Assembly (NCBI GenBank): GCA_017621035.1
Contig: JAGATY010000017.1
Span: forward strand, 1 to 50,466
Origin: Bacteroides sp.
Lineage (GTDB): Bacteria; Bacteroidota; Bacteroidia; Bacteroidales; Bacteroidaceae
Length of the DNA: 50,466 bases
Reading direction: 5' to 3'
Under the pieces are notes generated by a model. It was not told the DNA's origin and did no database searches. It saw nothing but the letters and a program-made list of their open reading frames with translations. Both the position numbers and the translations under genes were made by a program. Below, one piece after another: positions 40,852-49,774 of this stretch. The stretch's first letter is position 1. Every line of letters starts with the position of its first letter.

Positions 40852-41790
40852 ATGACCAACTCCCCTCTCCTCACCCTCCTCGGCCCCACGGCCTCCGGTA
40901 AGACGGCACTGGCGGCCGAGCTGGCGGTGCGCCTCGATGCCGAGATAATCAGCGCCGACTCCCGACAAGTCTACAGAGGCATGGACCTGGGTACCGGCAA
41001 AGACCTGTCGGACTACAACGTCCGCGGGCATCAGGTGCCCTATCACCTCATCGACATTGCCGATGCCGGCTATCGGTACAACGTGTTCGAGTATCAGCGC
41101 GACTTCCTCCGTGCCTACGAGGAGATTTGCGCGCGCGGACGCCTGCCCCTGCTCTGCGGAGGCACGGGCATGTACCTGGAATCGATACTGAAGGGATACC
41201 GGCTGCTACCCGTGCCCGAGAATCCCGAACTGCGTAATCGGCTGGCCAACAAGACATTGGAGGAGCTGACCGAGATACTGCGCCGGTACAAGACCTTGCA
41301 CAACAGTACCGACGTGGATACCGCCAAGCGTGCCATCCGCGCCATCGAAATAGAGGAGTACTACCGCACACAGGCACCCGAGGAGCGGTCGTTCCCCAAG
41401 CTGGAGAGCCTCATCATCGGGGTGGACATCGACCGCGAACTACGGCGCGAGAAGATCACCCGCCGGCTCCGGCAACGGCTGGACGAAGGCATGGTGGAGG
41501 AGGTGCGACACCTTATATATAATGGTGTACCTCCCGAAGACCTCATCTACTACGGGCTGGAGTACAAGTACCTCACACTGCATGTCATCGGGCAACTCTC
41601 TTACGATGAGATGTTCCGCCAGCTCGAGACGGCTATCCACCAGTTTGCGAAGCGACAGATGACCTGGTTCCGAGGCATGGAACGACGCGGCTTCACCATC
41701 CATTGGGTGGACGCACGCCTGCCGATGGAAGAAAAGATTGCCTTTGTGGTGGATAAACTCAAAAGTATCACTAACTTTGCGTCATCTTAG
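40852..41790 (+). CDS. miaA: tRNA dimethylallyltransferase
   Basis: A 312-residue enzyme that adds a dimethylallyl group to A37 of tRNAs reading UNN codons. It has the P-loop GPTASGKT (residues about 11-18), the substrate-binding DSRQVYRGMDLGTGK, GGTGMYLESILKG, and late FAKRQMTWFRG. Length is normal. It lies 9 bp after the HU-like gene and is probably co-transcribed with it. The lipid kinase follows after 43 bp. High local GC is notable compared with serS or rplU, but codon choice looks native. Confidence 0.95.
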   Translation: MTNSPLLTLLGPTASGKTALAAELAVRLDAEIISADSRQVYRGMDLGTGKDLSDYNVRGHQVPYHLIDIADAGYRYNVFEYQRDFLRAYEEICARGRLPLLCGGTGMYLESILKGYRLLPVPENPELRNRLANKTLEELTEILRRYKTLHNSTDVDTAKRAIRAIEIEEYYRTQAPEERSFPKLESLIIGVDIDRELRREKITRRLRQRLDEGMVEEVRHLIYNGVPPEDLIYYGLEYKYLTLHVIGQLSYDEMFRQLETAIHQFAKRQMTWFRGMERRGFTIHWVDARLPMEEKIAFVVDKLKSITNFASS

Positions 41791-41833
41791 TGTCAAAACT
41801 AAACAGTCAGTAACCAAGTAACAGCAGAGAGCC

Positions 41834-42757
41834 ATGAGTGTAAAGCCGGAGAAATGGGGCGTCATCTATAACCCCAAAGCAGGCACCCGTAAGGTGCAAA
41901 AGCGATGGAAGAAAATCAAAGACTATATGGATGAGATGGGGGTAGACTACGACTATGTGCAGTCGGAAGGCTACGGCTCGGTGGAACGTCTCGCCGGCAT
42001 CTTGGCTAACAACGGATACCGAACCATCGTCATCGTAGGCGGTGATGGGGCACTGAACGACGCCATCAATGGCATCATGAACTCCACCGCGGAGAACAAA
42101 CAAGACATCTCCCTAGGCATCATACCCAACGGAATAGGCAATGACTTTGCCAAATACTGGGGCATGAACACCGACTACAAAGAGGCCGTGGACATGCTGA
42201 TAACGGGACGACGCCGGCGCATAGACGTGGGTACGTGTGACTACTTCGACGGTACCACGCACCGGCGACGCTACTTTCTCAATGCCATCAACATCGGCCT
42301 CGGAGCACGCGTGGTACAGATAACTGACCGGTGCAAACGCTTCTGGGGCGTGCAGTATCTCTCCTGGGTGATGGCACTGCTCTCAATCATATTCGAGCGC
42401 AAGCTACACCGTATGCACCTGAAGATAAACGGCGAGCATATCCGTGGTCGCATCATGACGGTCTGCATAGGCAGTGCATGGGGATATGGCCAGGTGCCCA
42501 GTGCCGTTCCCTATAACGGTTGGCTCGATGTGTCGGTCATCTACAGACCGGAACTCTTGCAACTCTGGGCAGGCTTGTGGCTGCTGATACAAGGCCGCAT
42601 CCTGAACAGTAAGCTCGTCATGCCCTATCGTACCCAGAGAGTGAAGATACTAAGGGCACAAAACGCCGCTGTCGACCTGGACGGACGCCTGTTGGATCGC
42701 CAGTTCCCCCTCGAAGTGAGTGTGCTGCACGAAGCTATCACACTGATCATCCCATAA
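41834..42757 (+). CDS. Diacylglycerol/lipid kinase family protein
   Basis: A 307-residue protein of the DAGK catalytic family (YegS/BmrU-like). It begins with GVIYNPKAGTRKVQ and has the nucleotide-binding VGGDGALNDAINGIMN near residue 69 and LGIIPNGIGNDFAKYWG near residue 95. A beta-rich C-terminal domain follows (residues about 130-307). It would phosphorylate a membrane lipid such as diacylglycerol at the inner membrane, using ATP; the exact lipid is unknown. It is followed by a short 23-bp repeat and kdsA. Confidence 0.88.
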   Translation: MSVKPEKWGVIYNPKAGTRKVQKRWKKIKDYMDEMGVDYDYVQSEGYGSVERLAGILANNGYRTIVIVGGDGALNDAINGIMNSTAENKQDISLGIIPNGIGNDFAKYWGMNTDYKEAVDMLITGRRRRIDVGTCDYFDGTTHRRRYFLNAINIGLGARVVQITDRCKRFWGVQYLSWVMALLSIIFERKLHRMHLKINGEHIRGRIMTVCIGSAWGYGQVPSAVPYNGWLDVSVIYRPELLQLWAGLWLLIQGRILNSKLVMPYRTQRVKILRAQNAAVDLDGRLLDRQFPLEVSVLHEAITLIIP

Positions 42758-42805
42758 GGGGGCGGCAACTCGGGACATCGGCATCCGGCAAGCCCAGGCA
42801 TCAGC

Positions 42806-42874
42806 ATCCGATGACCCATTTTATCAGCAAGAAACGACCTATTTCATCCGTAAGAAACGACCTATTTCATTAGT
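42806..42874. repeat. 23-bp array, AAGAAACGACCTATTTCAT word
   Basis: The 19-bp word starts at 42829 and 42852, exactly 23 bp apart. A degenerate unit at 42806 matches 13 of 23 positions in phase. Arms GAAA/TTTC give only weak self-complementarity. It lies just upstream of kdsA. Confidence 0.7.
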
Positions 42875-42893
42875 AATAAATCAGAACAGAGAT

Positions 42894-43697
42894 ATGCTAG
42901 AATTGACCAACAACACTACCGGTAACTTCTTCCTATTGGCCGGTCCCTGTGTCATCGAAGGAGAAGAGATGGCACTACGCATTGCAGAACGTATCGTTAA
43001 GATGACAGAACGGTTAGGCATCCCCTACGTCTTCAAGGGCTCGTACCGCAAGGCAAACCGCTCTCGCATCGACTCATTCACCGGCATCGGCGACGAAAAG
43101 GCCCTGAAGGTGCTGCAAAAAGTACACGATGTGTTTGGTGTACCCACCGTTACCGACATCCATAGTGCCACCGAGGCGGAGATGGCTGCCGCATACGTGG
43201 ACATCTTGCAGATACCCGCCTTTCTCTGCCGTCAGACCGACCTGCTGGTGGCTGCTGCAAAGACAGGGAAGACCATCAACATCAAAAAGGGACAATTCCT
43301 ATCGCCACAAGCCATGCAGTTTGCCGCTCAGAAAGTGGTGGAAGCAGGCAACAGACAGGTGATGCTGACCGAACGAGGCACTACCTTCGGCTATCAGGAC
43401 TTGGTAATCGACTATCGCGGCATTCCCCAGATGCAGGCATTCGGCTTCCCCGTATTGCTCGATGTGACACACTCCTTACAACAACCCAATCAGACCAGCG
43501 GCGTTACGGGTGGCATGCCCCAGCTGATTGAGACGGTAGCCAAGGCAGGCATCGCTGTAGGGGCCGACGGTCTCTTCATCGAAACCCACGAGGACCCATC
43601 GGTGGCCAAAAGCGATGGTGCCAACATGCTGAAACTCGATCTCTTGGAAGGCCTCCTCGAGAAGTTGGTACGCATCAGACAAGCCATCAAGGAGTAA
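42894..43697 (+). CDS. kdsA: Kdo-8-phosphate synthase
   Basis: A 267-residue aldolase-type barrel enzyme joining phosphoenolpyruvate and arabinose-5-phosphate to give Kdo-8-phosphate. Signatures: LLAGPCVIEGEEMALRIAER, VFKGSYRKANRSRIDSF, the GVPTVTDIHSATEAE segment and the late DVTHSLQQPN with FIETHEDPSVAKSDGANML. It feeds lipid A-core synthesis together with a KdsC-like phosphatase encoded at 7856. Length is normal. It is followed 76 bp later by the M16 protease gene. Confidence 0.95.
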   Translation: MLELTNNTTGNFFLLAGPCVIEGEEMALRIAERIVKMTERLGIPYVFKGSYRKANRSRIDSFTGIGDEKALKVLQKVHDVFGVPTVTDIHSATEAEMAAAYVDILQIPAFLCRQTDLLVAAAKTGKTINIKKGQFLSPQAMQFAAQKVVEAGNRQVMLTERGTTFGYQDLVIDYRGIPQMQAFGFPVLLDVTHSLQQPNQTSGVTGGMPQLIETVAKAGIAVGADGLFIETHEDPSVAKSDGANMLKLDLLEGLLEKLVRIRQAIKE

Positions 43698-43773
43698 TTT
43701 CTTCCCTATGGGTGTGATTAAATCATCCCCATCGCGACAGATAAGAGAAAACTATCACTTAAAACGAAAGAAT

Positions 43774-46605
43774 ATGAAACAGTTACTTCGCAGCCTAGGT
43801 ATGATGCTGGTCATCATCTGCTGCACCTATCAACCGGCAACATCCCAACAGTTGCCCCCCATCCCCACCGATCAGAATGTACGCATCGGCAAGTTGGAGA
43901 ATGGACTGACATACTACATCCGACACAACGCCCTGCCGGAGCAACGTGTGGAGTTCTACATCGCTCAGAAGGTAGGCTCCATCCAGGAGGAACCGGCACA
44001 GAGAGGCTTGGCTCACTTCTTGGAACACATGTGCTTCAACGGTACCAAGAACTTCCCGGGTGACGAGCGCGGACTCAGTATTGTGAAGTGGTGTGAGACC
44101 AAGGGTATCAAGTTCGGTACCAACCTTAATGCCTACACCAGTGTGGACGAGACGGTGTACAACATCAGCAACGTGCCTACCACCAGTGAAGACGTCGTTG
44201 ACTCGTGCCTCCTCATCCTGCATGACTGGAGCAATGCCGTACTGCTGACAGAGGAGGAGATAGACAAGGAACGCGGGGTGATACACGAGGAATGGCGTCA
44301 GCGTAACAGCGGCATCATGCGCCTCTTCACAGACGCATGCCCCACCCTGTATGCCAACTCTAAGTACACCGACTGTATGCCCATTGGCAGCATCGACGTG
44401 ATCGATAACTTCCCCTACCAGGCAATACGGGATTACTATAAGAAATGGTATCGTCCCGACCTGCAAGGCATCATTGTGGTAGGCGACATCGACGTCGATG
44501 TCATCGAGGCTAAGATCAAGAAGACCTTTGCCGACATACCGGCACCTGTCAATCCGGCAGAACGGGTTTACTATCCCGTTCCTGACAATAAGGAGCCACT
44601 CATCTATATAGGTAAGGACAAGGAGGTAGACCAGCCCAGCATCATGCTCTTCTTCAAGCAAGAGGCAACCCCCGACGCACAGAAAGGCAACCTCGGCTAC
44701 ATGCTGCAAGGCTACATCACCCACATGATAACCAGTATGTTGAACGAACGCTTTAATGAGTTGCGCCAATCTCCCAATCCTCCGTTCCTATACGCCGGTG
44801 CAGGCTATAGCAACTTCTTCCTGGCCAAGACGAAGGACGCACTGCAGGTAAGCGCCAGCAGCAAAGCCGATGGCATCGAAGAAGCCTTCAAGACGGTAGT
44901 GGCAGAGGTAGAACGGGCTCGTCGCTTCGGATTCACCGAATCGGAGTATGAACGCGCACGTGCCAAGTATCTGCAAAGACTGGAATCTGCCTACAACGAA
45001 CGCGAGAAGACCAAGAGTGATGACTACGTGGATGAGTACGTACGTCACTTCCTCGATGCAGAACCCACTCCGGGCATAGAGTTCGAGTACAACACAATGA
45101 ATCAGGTCGCCCCCAGCATCCCCGTTGCCGCCATCAATCAGGCCCTGCAACAGATACTTGCCAACGACGAGAACCAAGCTGTCTTCATAGCAGGTACTGA
45201 CAACGAGCAAGGCGTGCTTCCCACACAAGAAGCCGTACTGGGCTATCTGAAAGGCATGCGCGCATTGGACTTGAAGCCCTACGAGGACAAGGTATCTGAT
45301 GAGCCGCTGATGAAAGAACTGCCGAAGGGCGGAAGCATCGTATCGGAAAAGACCGATGCAATCTATGGCACCACCGAGCTGACACTCTCCAACGGAGTAA
45401 AGGTCTACCTGAAGAAGACAGACTTTAAGGCAGATGAGATCAGAATGAGTGCTCGCAGCTTGGGAGGTACCGCTCAGTTTGAGGACAAAGACGCCTTAGA
45501 CTTCTCTTCCATCGCTAGTATTGTCTCTGCCGGTGGCATCGGTAATCACAGCAAGGTAGAGTTAAGCAAGCTGTTGGCCGGCAAGAAGGTGTCTGTCAAC
45601 CCATTCATCGGTGGTACATTGGAAGGTGTGGCCGGTAATTGCTCGCCGAAAGACTTCGAGACGTTGATGCAACTGACATACCTGACCTTCACCGCTCCTC
45701 GCAAGGATATGGAAGCATTTACCTCCTATAAGAACCGAGTGAAGGCACAGTTGGAAAGCGCCAAGGCCAATCCTTTAGCCTCGTTCAACGACAGCGTTAA
45801 CGCCGTGCTCTTCAATAAGCATCCCCGTAAGGTAATCATGCAGCCCGAGATGGTGGACAGACTGAACTATGACCGCATCTTAGACATGTATAAGGAACGC
45901 TTTGCAGATGCCGATGACTTCACCTTCTTCTTCGTTGGTAACATCGACCTGGAGAAAGTGAAGCCGCTGATTGCTCAATACATAGGCGCACTGCCCGCTA
46001 TCAAGGGAAGTGAGAAGATTATCGACCGTAATGTCGACATCGTAAAGGGCAAGGTGGTCAATGAATACGCAAAGGAGCAACAGACACCGATGGCAACCAT
46101 AGCCATGTTCCACACTGGTAAGTTCGACTATACACTGAAGAACAAGGTGTTGCTCGACTACCTGACCCAGATTCTTCGTGCCCTCTACACCGAAGAAGTT
46201 CGTGAGAAAGAAGGAGGAACCTATGGAGTACAATGTGGTGGAACCATCGAGAAGTTCCCGAAGCCGGAAGTGATGGTACAGATAGTCTACCAGACCGACC
46301 CGGCGAAGAAAGACCACCTAAACAAAGTGGTTGATGCACAGCTGGAGAAACTGGCCGCTGCAGGTCCGACAGAAGAGCAAATCCAGAAGGTAAAAGAGTA
46401 TATGTTGAAGAAGTACAACGATAACCAGAAAGAGAATGGATATTGGATGGGCAACTTGAACGAATACTTCTACACCGGAGTGGACAGAAATGCCGGATAC
46501 GACACACTGGTTAGTGGCATCACAGCCAAAGACATCCAAGAGTTTGCAGCCGAGCTTCTGAAGCAAGGCAACAAAGTCACCGTTGTCATGACTGTACCCC
46601 AATAA
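43774..46605 (+). CDS. Secreted M16 family metallopeptidase
   Basis: A 943-residue protein. I start at the ATG at 43774, giving a signal peptide (MKQLLRSLGMMLVIICCTYQ, then PATSQ). The zinc motif HxxEH is in GLAHFLEHMCFNGTKNFP (about residue 80), with a downstream Glu in GVIHEEWRQR. Both M16 halves are fused in one chain, the pitrilysin-like plan; the second half lacks the zinc motif as usual. It should clip peptides in the periplasm or at the cell surface. A hairpin at 46636-46691 may end the transcript. Confidence 0.92.
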   Translation: MKQLLRSLGMMLVIICCTYQPATSQQLPPIPTDQNVRIGKLENGLTYYIRHNALPEQRVEFYIAQKVGSIQEEPAQRGLAHFLEHMCFNGTKNFPGDERGLSIVKWCETKGIKFGTNLNAYTSVDETVYNISNVPTTSEDVVDSCLLILHDWSNAVLLTEEEIDKERGVIHEEWRQRNSGIMRLFTDACPTLYANSKYTDCMPIGSIDVIDNFPYQAIRDYYKKWYRPDLQGIIVVGDIDVDVIEAKIKKTFADIPAPVNPAERVYYPVPDNKEPLIYIGKDKEVDQPSIMLFFKQEATPDAQKGNLGYMLQGYITHMITSMLNERFNELRQSPNPPFLYAGAGYSNFFLAKTKDALQVSASSKADGIEEAFKTVVAEVERARRFGFTESEYERARAKYLQRLESAYNEREKTKSDDYVDEYVRHFLDAEPTPGIEFEYNTMNQVAPSIPVAAINQALQQILANDENQAVFIAGTDNEQGVLPTQEAVLGYLKGMRALDLKPYEDKVSDEPLMKELPKGGSIVSEKTDAIYGTTELTLSNGVKVYLKKTDFKADEIRMSARSLGGTAQFEDKDALDFSSIASIVSAGGIGNHSKVELSKLLAGKKVSVNPFIGGTLEGVAGNCSPKDFETLMQLTYLTFTAPRKDMEAFTSYKNRVKAQLESAKANPLASFNDSVNAVLFNKHPRKVIMQPEMVDRLNYDRILDMYKERFADADDFTFFFVGNIDLEKVKPLIAQYIGALPAIKGSEKIIDRNVDIVKGKVVNEYAKEQQTPMATIAMFHTGKFDYTLKNKVLLDYLTQILRALYTEEVREKEGGTYGVQCGGTIEKFPKPEVMVQIVYQTDPAKKDHLNKVVDAQLEKLAAAGPTEEQIQKVKEYMLKKYNDNQKENGYWMGNLNEYFYTGVDRNAGYDTLVSGITAKDIQEFAAELLKQGNKVTVVMTVPQ

Positions 46606-46635
46606 TTAAGTATCTACTGAAAGAGTAAGCATATG

Positions 46636-46691
46636 GAAGCCGAGCAGAATCTATTGGAAGAAAACAACCGATACGGTATCTGCTTGGCTTC
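46636..46691 (+). terminator. Possible terminator after the M16 gene
   Basis: Thirteen-base arms at 46636-46648 and 46679-46691 pair with one G-U. Only a short T-run (CTTTAC) follows, so it may act as an mRNA end hairpin instead. Confidence 0.5.
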
Positions 46692-46754
46692 TTTACTATA
46701 CTCACCTCAGCAATAAAACATCTTCTTTTATACAACTAATTCCCTATTCACTCC

Positions 46755-48251
46755 ATGAATCTTTTCTTAGAACTACGACGTCACGGAAAACTGGCAGAGA
46801 AGCGTAATCCCATGTATGAGAAGAGTCGCTTCGCCAAGTTCTGGGGCTACTTTATGGGCATATTCGGAGCCGGCTATCTCATGTTCTTCGGCACCATGTT
46901 CGCCTTTGCCTTTGATGGTGGAGCAGTAGAGCCTTACCATGTGCTGAATGCCGGATTCATCTTCATCATGATACTGGACTTCTTGATGCGTTTTCCCTTT
47001 CAGAAGACACCGACACAAGAGGTTAAGCCCTACCTGTTACTCCCCGTTCGCCGTAATCGTCTGATTGACTTTCTGCTCATTCGTTCCGGGCTGAACGGAT
47101 TCAATCTGATATGGTTATTCTTCTTTGCCCCCTTTGCCCTATTCACCATTACCAAGTTCTACGGTTTCTCAGGGTTGCTGAGTTACTGCATCGGTACATG
47201 GCTACTAATGGTATTCAACAACTACTGGTTCCTTCTGTGCCGCACCCTGTTAAGCGAGCGCATCTGGTGGGTACTGTTACCGGTGGTTGTATATGGCCTC
47301 ATCGGGGTGGGATTGTTTGTCCCGGAAGAGAGTCCTCTGTTTGACCTTTCTGTTGACTTGGGCGAAGGGTTTATCCACGGAAATCCACTCACCTTCTTAG
47401 GCATGCTACTGGCCATCTGCCTGATGTGGTTGATTAACCGAAGCCTCATGCAACGACTTATCTACAGCGAGTTAAACAAGGTAGAAGACACTACGGTGCA
47501 AGTGAAACGAGTATCAGAATATAAGTTCCTAGACCGCTACGGTGAGATTGGTGAATACATTCGTTTGGAGCTGAAGATGTTGTTACGAAACAAGATAACC
47601 AAATCCTCGCTAATCACCATCACCTGCGTAGTACTTGCATTCAGCAGTGTACTGAGTTTTACCGATGTTTACGACGGTGCCGGCATGAAGAGTTTCATAC
47701 AGATATACAACTATGTAGTTTTTGGTATCTTGTTCCTCTCTCCACTGATGAGTTACGAAGGCAACTACATCGATGGCCTGATGAGTCGGAAAGAGTCCAT
47801 CTACAATCTTCTGAGAGCTAAATACCTCCTCTATGCCGCTGCCATCATCATACCGTTGATACTGATGATTCCGGCAATGGTAATGGGTAAGCTCACACCC
47901 CTCTCCTGCATAGCCTGGGCCATCTTTACTGCGGGATGTATCTACTTCGGACTATTCCAACTGGCTGTTTACAATACCAGCACCACCAACCTGAACATGA
48001 AGATGACCAATCGCAACAACGTTGGTACCGGCATGCAGAACCTCATCTCTATGTTTGCATTGGGCATTCCACTCATCTTAGGCATCGTTCTTCCTCTACT
48101 GATTGGAGATACGGCTGCCAACTGGGTACTACTGCTAATCGGTGTAGCATTTATCGCCACCAACAAGCTTTGGCTGAAAAACATATACCTTCGTTTCATG
48201 GCAAGACGCTACAAGAACATGGAGGGATTCCGCAATAGCAGACAACGATAA
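46755..48251 (+). CDS. DUF5687 ABC transporter permease
   Basis: A 498-residue polytopic membrane protein with about ten or more hydrophobic segments. The start MNLFLELRRHGKLAEKRNPM, followed by YEKSRFAKFWGYFMGIFG, and the late YLRFMARRYKNMEGFRNSRQ match Bacteroidetes DUF5687 proteins, which are integral partners of an ABC ATPase. It lies 47 bp before such an ATPase gene, so together they should form an exporter or mechanotransducer. The substrate is unknown. Confidence 0.85.
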   Translation: MNLFLELRRHGKLAEKRNPMYEKSRFAKFWGYFMGIFGAGYLMFFGTMFAFAFDGGAVEPYHVLNAGFIFIMILDFLMRFPFQKTPTQEVKPYLLLPVRRNRLIDFLLIRSGLNGFNLIWLFFFAPFALFTITKFYGFSGLLSYCIGTWLLMVFNNYWFLLCRTLLSERIWWVLLPVVVYGLIGVGLFVPEESPLFDLSVDLGEGFIHGNPLTFLGMLLAICLMWLINRSLMQRLIYSELNKVEDTTVQVKRVSEYKFLDRYGEIGEYIRLELKMLLRNKITKSSLITITCVVLAFSSVLSFTDVYDGAGMKSFIQIYNYVVFGILFLSPLMSYEGNYIDGLMSRKESIYNLLRAKYLLYAAAIIIPLILMIPAMVMGKLTPLSCIAWAIFTAGCIYFGLFQLAVYNTSTTNLNMKMTNRNNVGTGMQNLISMFALGIPLILGIVLPLLIGDTAANWVLLLIGVAFIATNKLWLKNIYLRFMARRYKNMEGFRNSRQR

Positions 48252-48298
48252 GTCTCAGTAACGGAGATTCTCATCACACAACCTTTCACATTAACAAT

Positions 48299-49066
48299 AT
48301 GGATATTATGATACAGATAACAAAACTACAAAAGAACTTCGGCGAGAAAAGAGCTGTTGACATTGCCGACTACACCATAAACCAGGGTGACATGCTGGGC
48401 CTCGTGGGAAACAACGGAGCAGGAAAGACAACCTTGTTCCGACTGATACTGGACTTGTTGCAAGCCGATTGTGGCAACGTAACCATCAACGGCGTGGATG
48501 TATGCAAAACAGAAGATTGGAAACAGTTCACCGGTGCTTTCATCGACGATGGCTTCCTCATCGACTACCTCACTCCCGAAGAGTATTTCTACTTCATCGG
48601 ACGCATGTATGGCCTGAAGAAAGAGGCCGTGGACGAGCGTCTGCAACCTTTCGAACGTTTCATGAACGGCGAAGTCTTGGGACAGAAGAAGTTCATCCGT
48701 AACTTCTCCATGGGTAACAAGCAGAAGATTGGCATCATCTCAGCCATGCTTCACCACCCGCAATTACTCATTCTCGACGAACCTTTCAACTTCCTCGACC
48801 CTAGTTCGCAGGCCATCATCAAGCACCTGCTGAAACACTATAACGAAGAGCATGGAGCCACCGTTATCATCTCCAGCCACAACCTCAACCACACCGTAGA
48901 CGTTTGCCCGCGCATCGCCTTGCTGGAGCATGGTGTCATCCTGCGCGACATCAGCAACGAAAACAACTCGGCCGAGCAAGAGTTGGAAGACTACTTCAAC
49001 GTACGCATCGATGAAGAGGCAGCAGACACTTCCGAAGCCAACCTAGAGAAGGAGGAAGAAGCATGA
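48299..49066 (+). CDS. ABC transporter ATP-binding protein
   Basis: A 255-residue ATPase with Walker A GNNGAGKTTL (about residue 39), signature NFSMGNKQKIGIISAMLHHP and Walker B LLILDEPFNFLDPSS, followed by the switch His in IISSHNLNHT. It powers the DUF5687 permease just upstream. Its stop overlaps the start of the NlpC/P60 gene by 4 bp (ATGA), so the two are translationally coupled. MIQITK at 48308 is an alternative start. Confidence 0.92.
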   Translation: MDIMIQITKLQKNFGEKRAVDIADYTINQGDMLGLVGNNGAGKTTLFRLILDLLQADCGNVTINGVDVCKTEDWKQFTGAFIDDGFLIDYLTPEEYFYFIGRMYGLKKEAVDERLQPFERFMNGEVLGQKKFIRNFSMGNKQKIGIISAMLHHPQLLILDEPFNFLDPSSQAIIKHLLKHYNEEHGATVIISSHNLNHTVDVCPRIALLEHGVILRDISNENNSAEQELEDYFNVRIDEEAADTSEANLEKEEEA

Positions 49067-49575
49067 AATCACTCATCAAACTACTCTTCTCCACCCTCAC
49101 CCTAATGCTTTCGCTAAATGCTTGCCAAGTACTCGAGCCGCAAGTCGATTACCAAGCCCTAGCCAAAGCCTCCATTCGCTTAGGGATAGATATTGCTTAC
49201 GAAGATAATCACGACCTATATCTGCAATCAGCACAATGGTTGGGCACTCCCTATCGCGTGGGAGGCACCGACCGACAAGGCATTGATTGTTCCGGTCTTT
49301 CCCGCCAGCTCTATCGGAAGGTTTACGGCGAACGACTCTCACGCACCACCAAAAAACAGTACCAAGAGGCTCGTCAAATCTATCTGAAAGACTTGGCAGA
49401 GGGAGACTTGCTGTTCTTTTCCAGTCCTGCCTCTCCAAAGAAGGTCGCTCACGTGGGTATCTACCTGAAGAACAATAAATTCATCCACGCCACTACCGGT
49501 AAAGGAGTTATCATCAGCGACCTCGGTGAGGAGTACTACCGAAAGCATTTCCTGCGAGCCGGCCGCATAGATTAA
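49063..49575 (+). CDS. NlpC/P60 cell-wall peptidase lipoprotein
   Basis: A 170-residue lipoprotein: signal MKSLIKLLFSTLTLMLSLNA is followed by Cys (LNACQVLEP). The NlpC/P60 domain covers about residues 50-165, with catalytic Cys in GIDCSGLSRQL and His in KVAHVGIYLK, and the third polar residue as His in FIHATTGKG. It should cleave peptide bonds of peptidoglycan, usually D-Glu-meso-DAP links, at the envelope. The 4-bp overlap with the ABC ATPase suggests a shared task in envelope turnover. Confidence 0.92.
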   Translation: MKSLIKLLFSTLTLMLSLNACQVLEPQVDYQALAKASIRLGIDIAYEDNHDLYLQSAQWLGTPYRVGGTDRQGIDCSGLSRQLYRKVYGERLSRTTKKQYQEARQIYLKDLAEGDLLFFSSPASPKKVAHVGIYLKNNKFIHATTGKGVIISDLGEEYYRKHFLRAGRID

Positions 49576-49581
49576 CGTCAG

Positions 49582-49761
49582 TTCGGCAGATGGTCTGAAA
49601 GACCGGGTGGCAAAGCCACTTTCAATAGCCGCGGACTTAAAATAAAGTTGACAAGGTACAAGTTGACAAGTTAACGAGGCCCTTGTGTCTTGTCAACTTT
49701 ATTTTAAGCCCGTGGCTACTATAGTACCTACGGTACCCGGTCTTTCAGACCATCCGCCGAA
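49582..49761. repeat. 180-bp near-perfect hairpin element
   Basis: Outer arms at 49582-49608 and 49735-49761 match in 26 of 27 positions. Inner arms at 49627-49655 and 49689-49717 match in 27 of 29. Spacers of 18 and 17 bp separate them symmetrically, and the loop is rich in GTTGACAAG/GTTAACGAG words. It lies between the convergent NlpC/P60 and amidase genes and could end both transcripts. Confidence 0.9.
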
Positions 49762-49774
49762 TTCTCCTTTTTTT

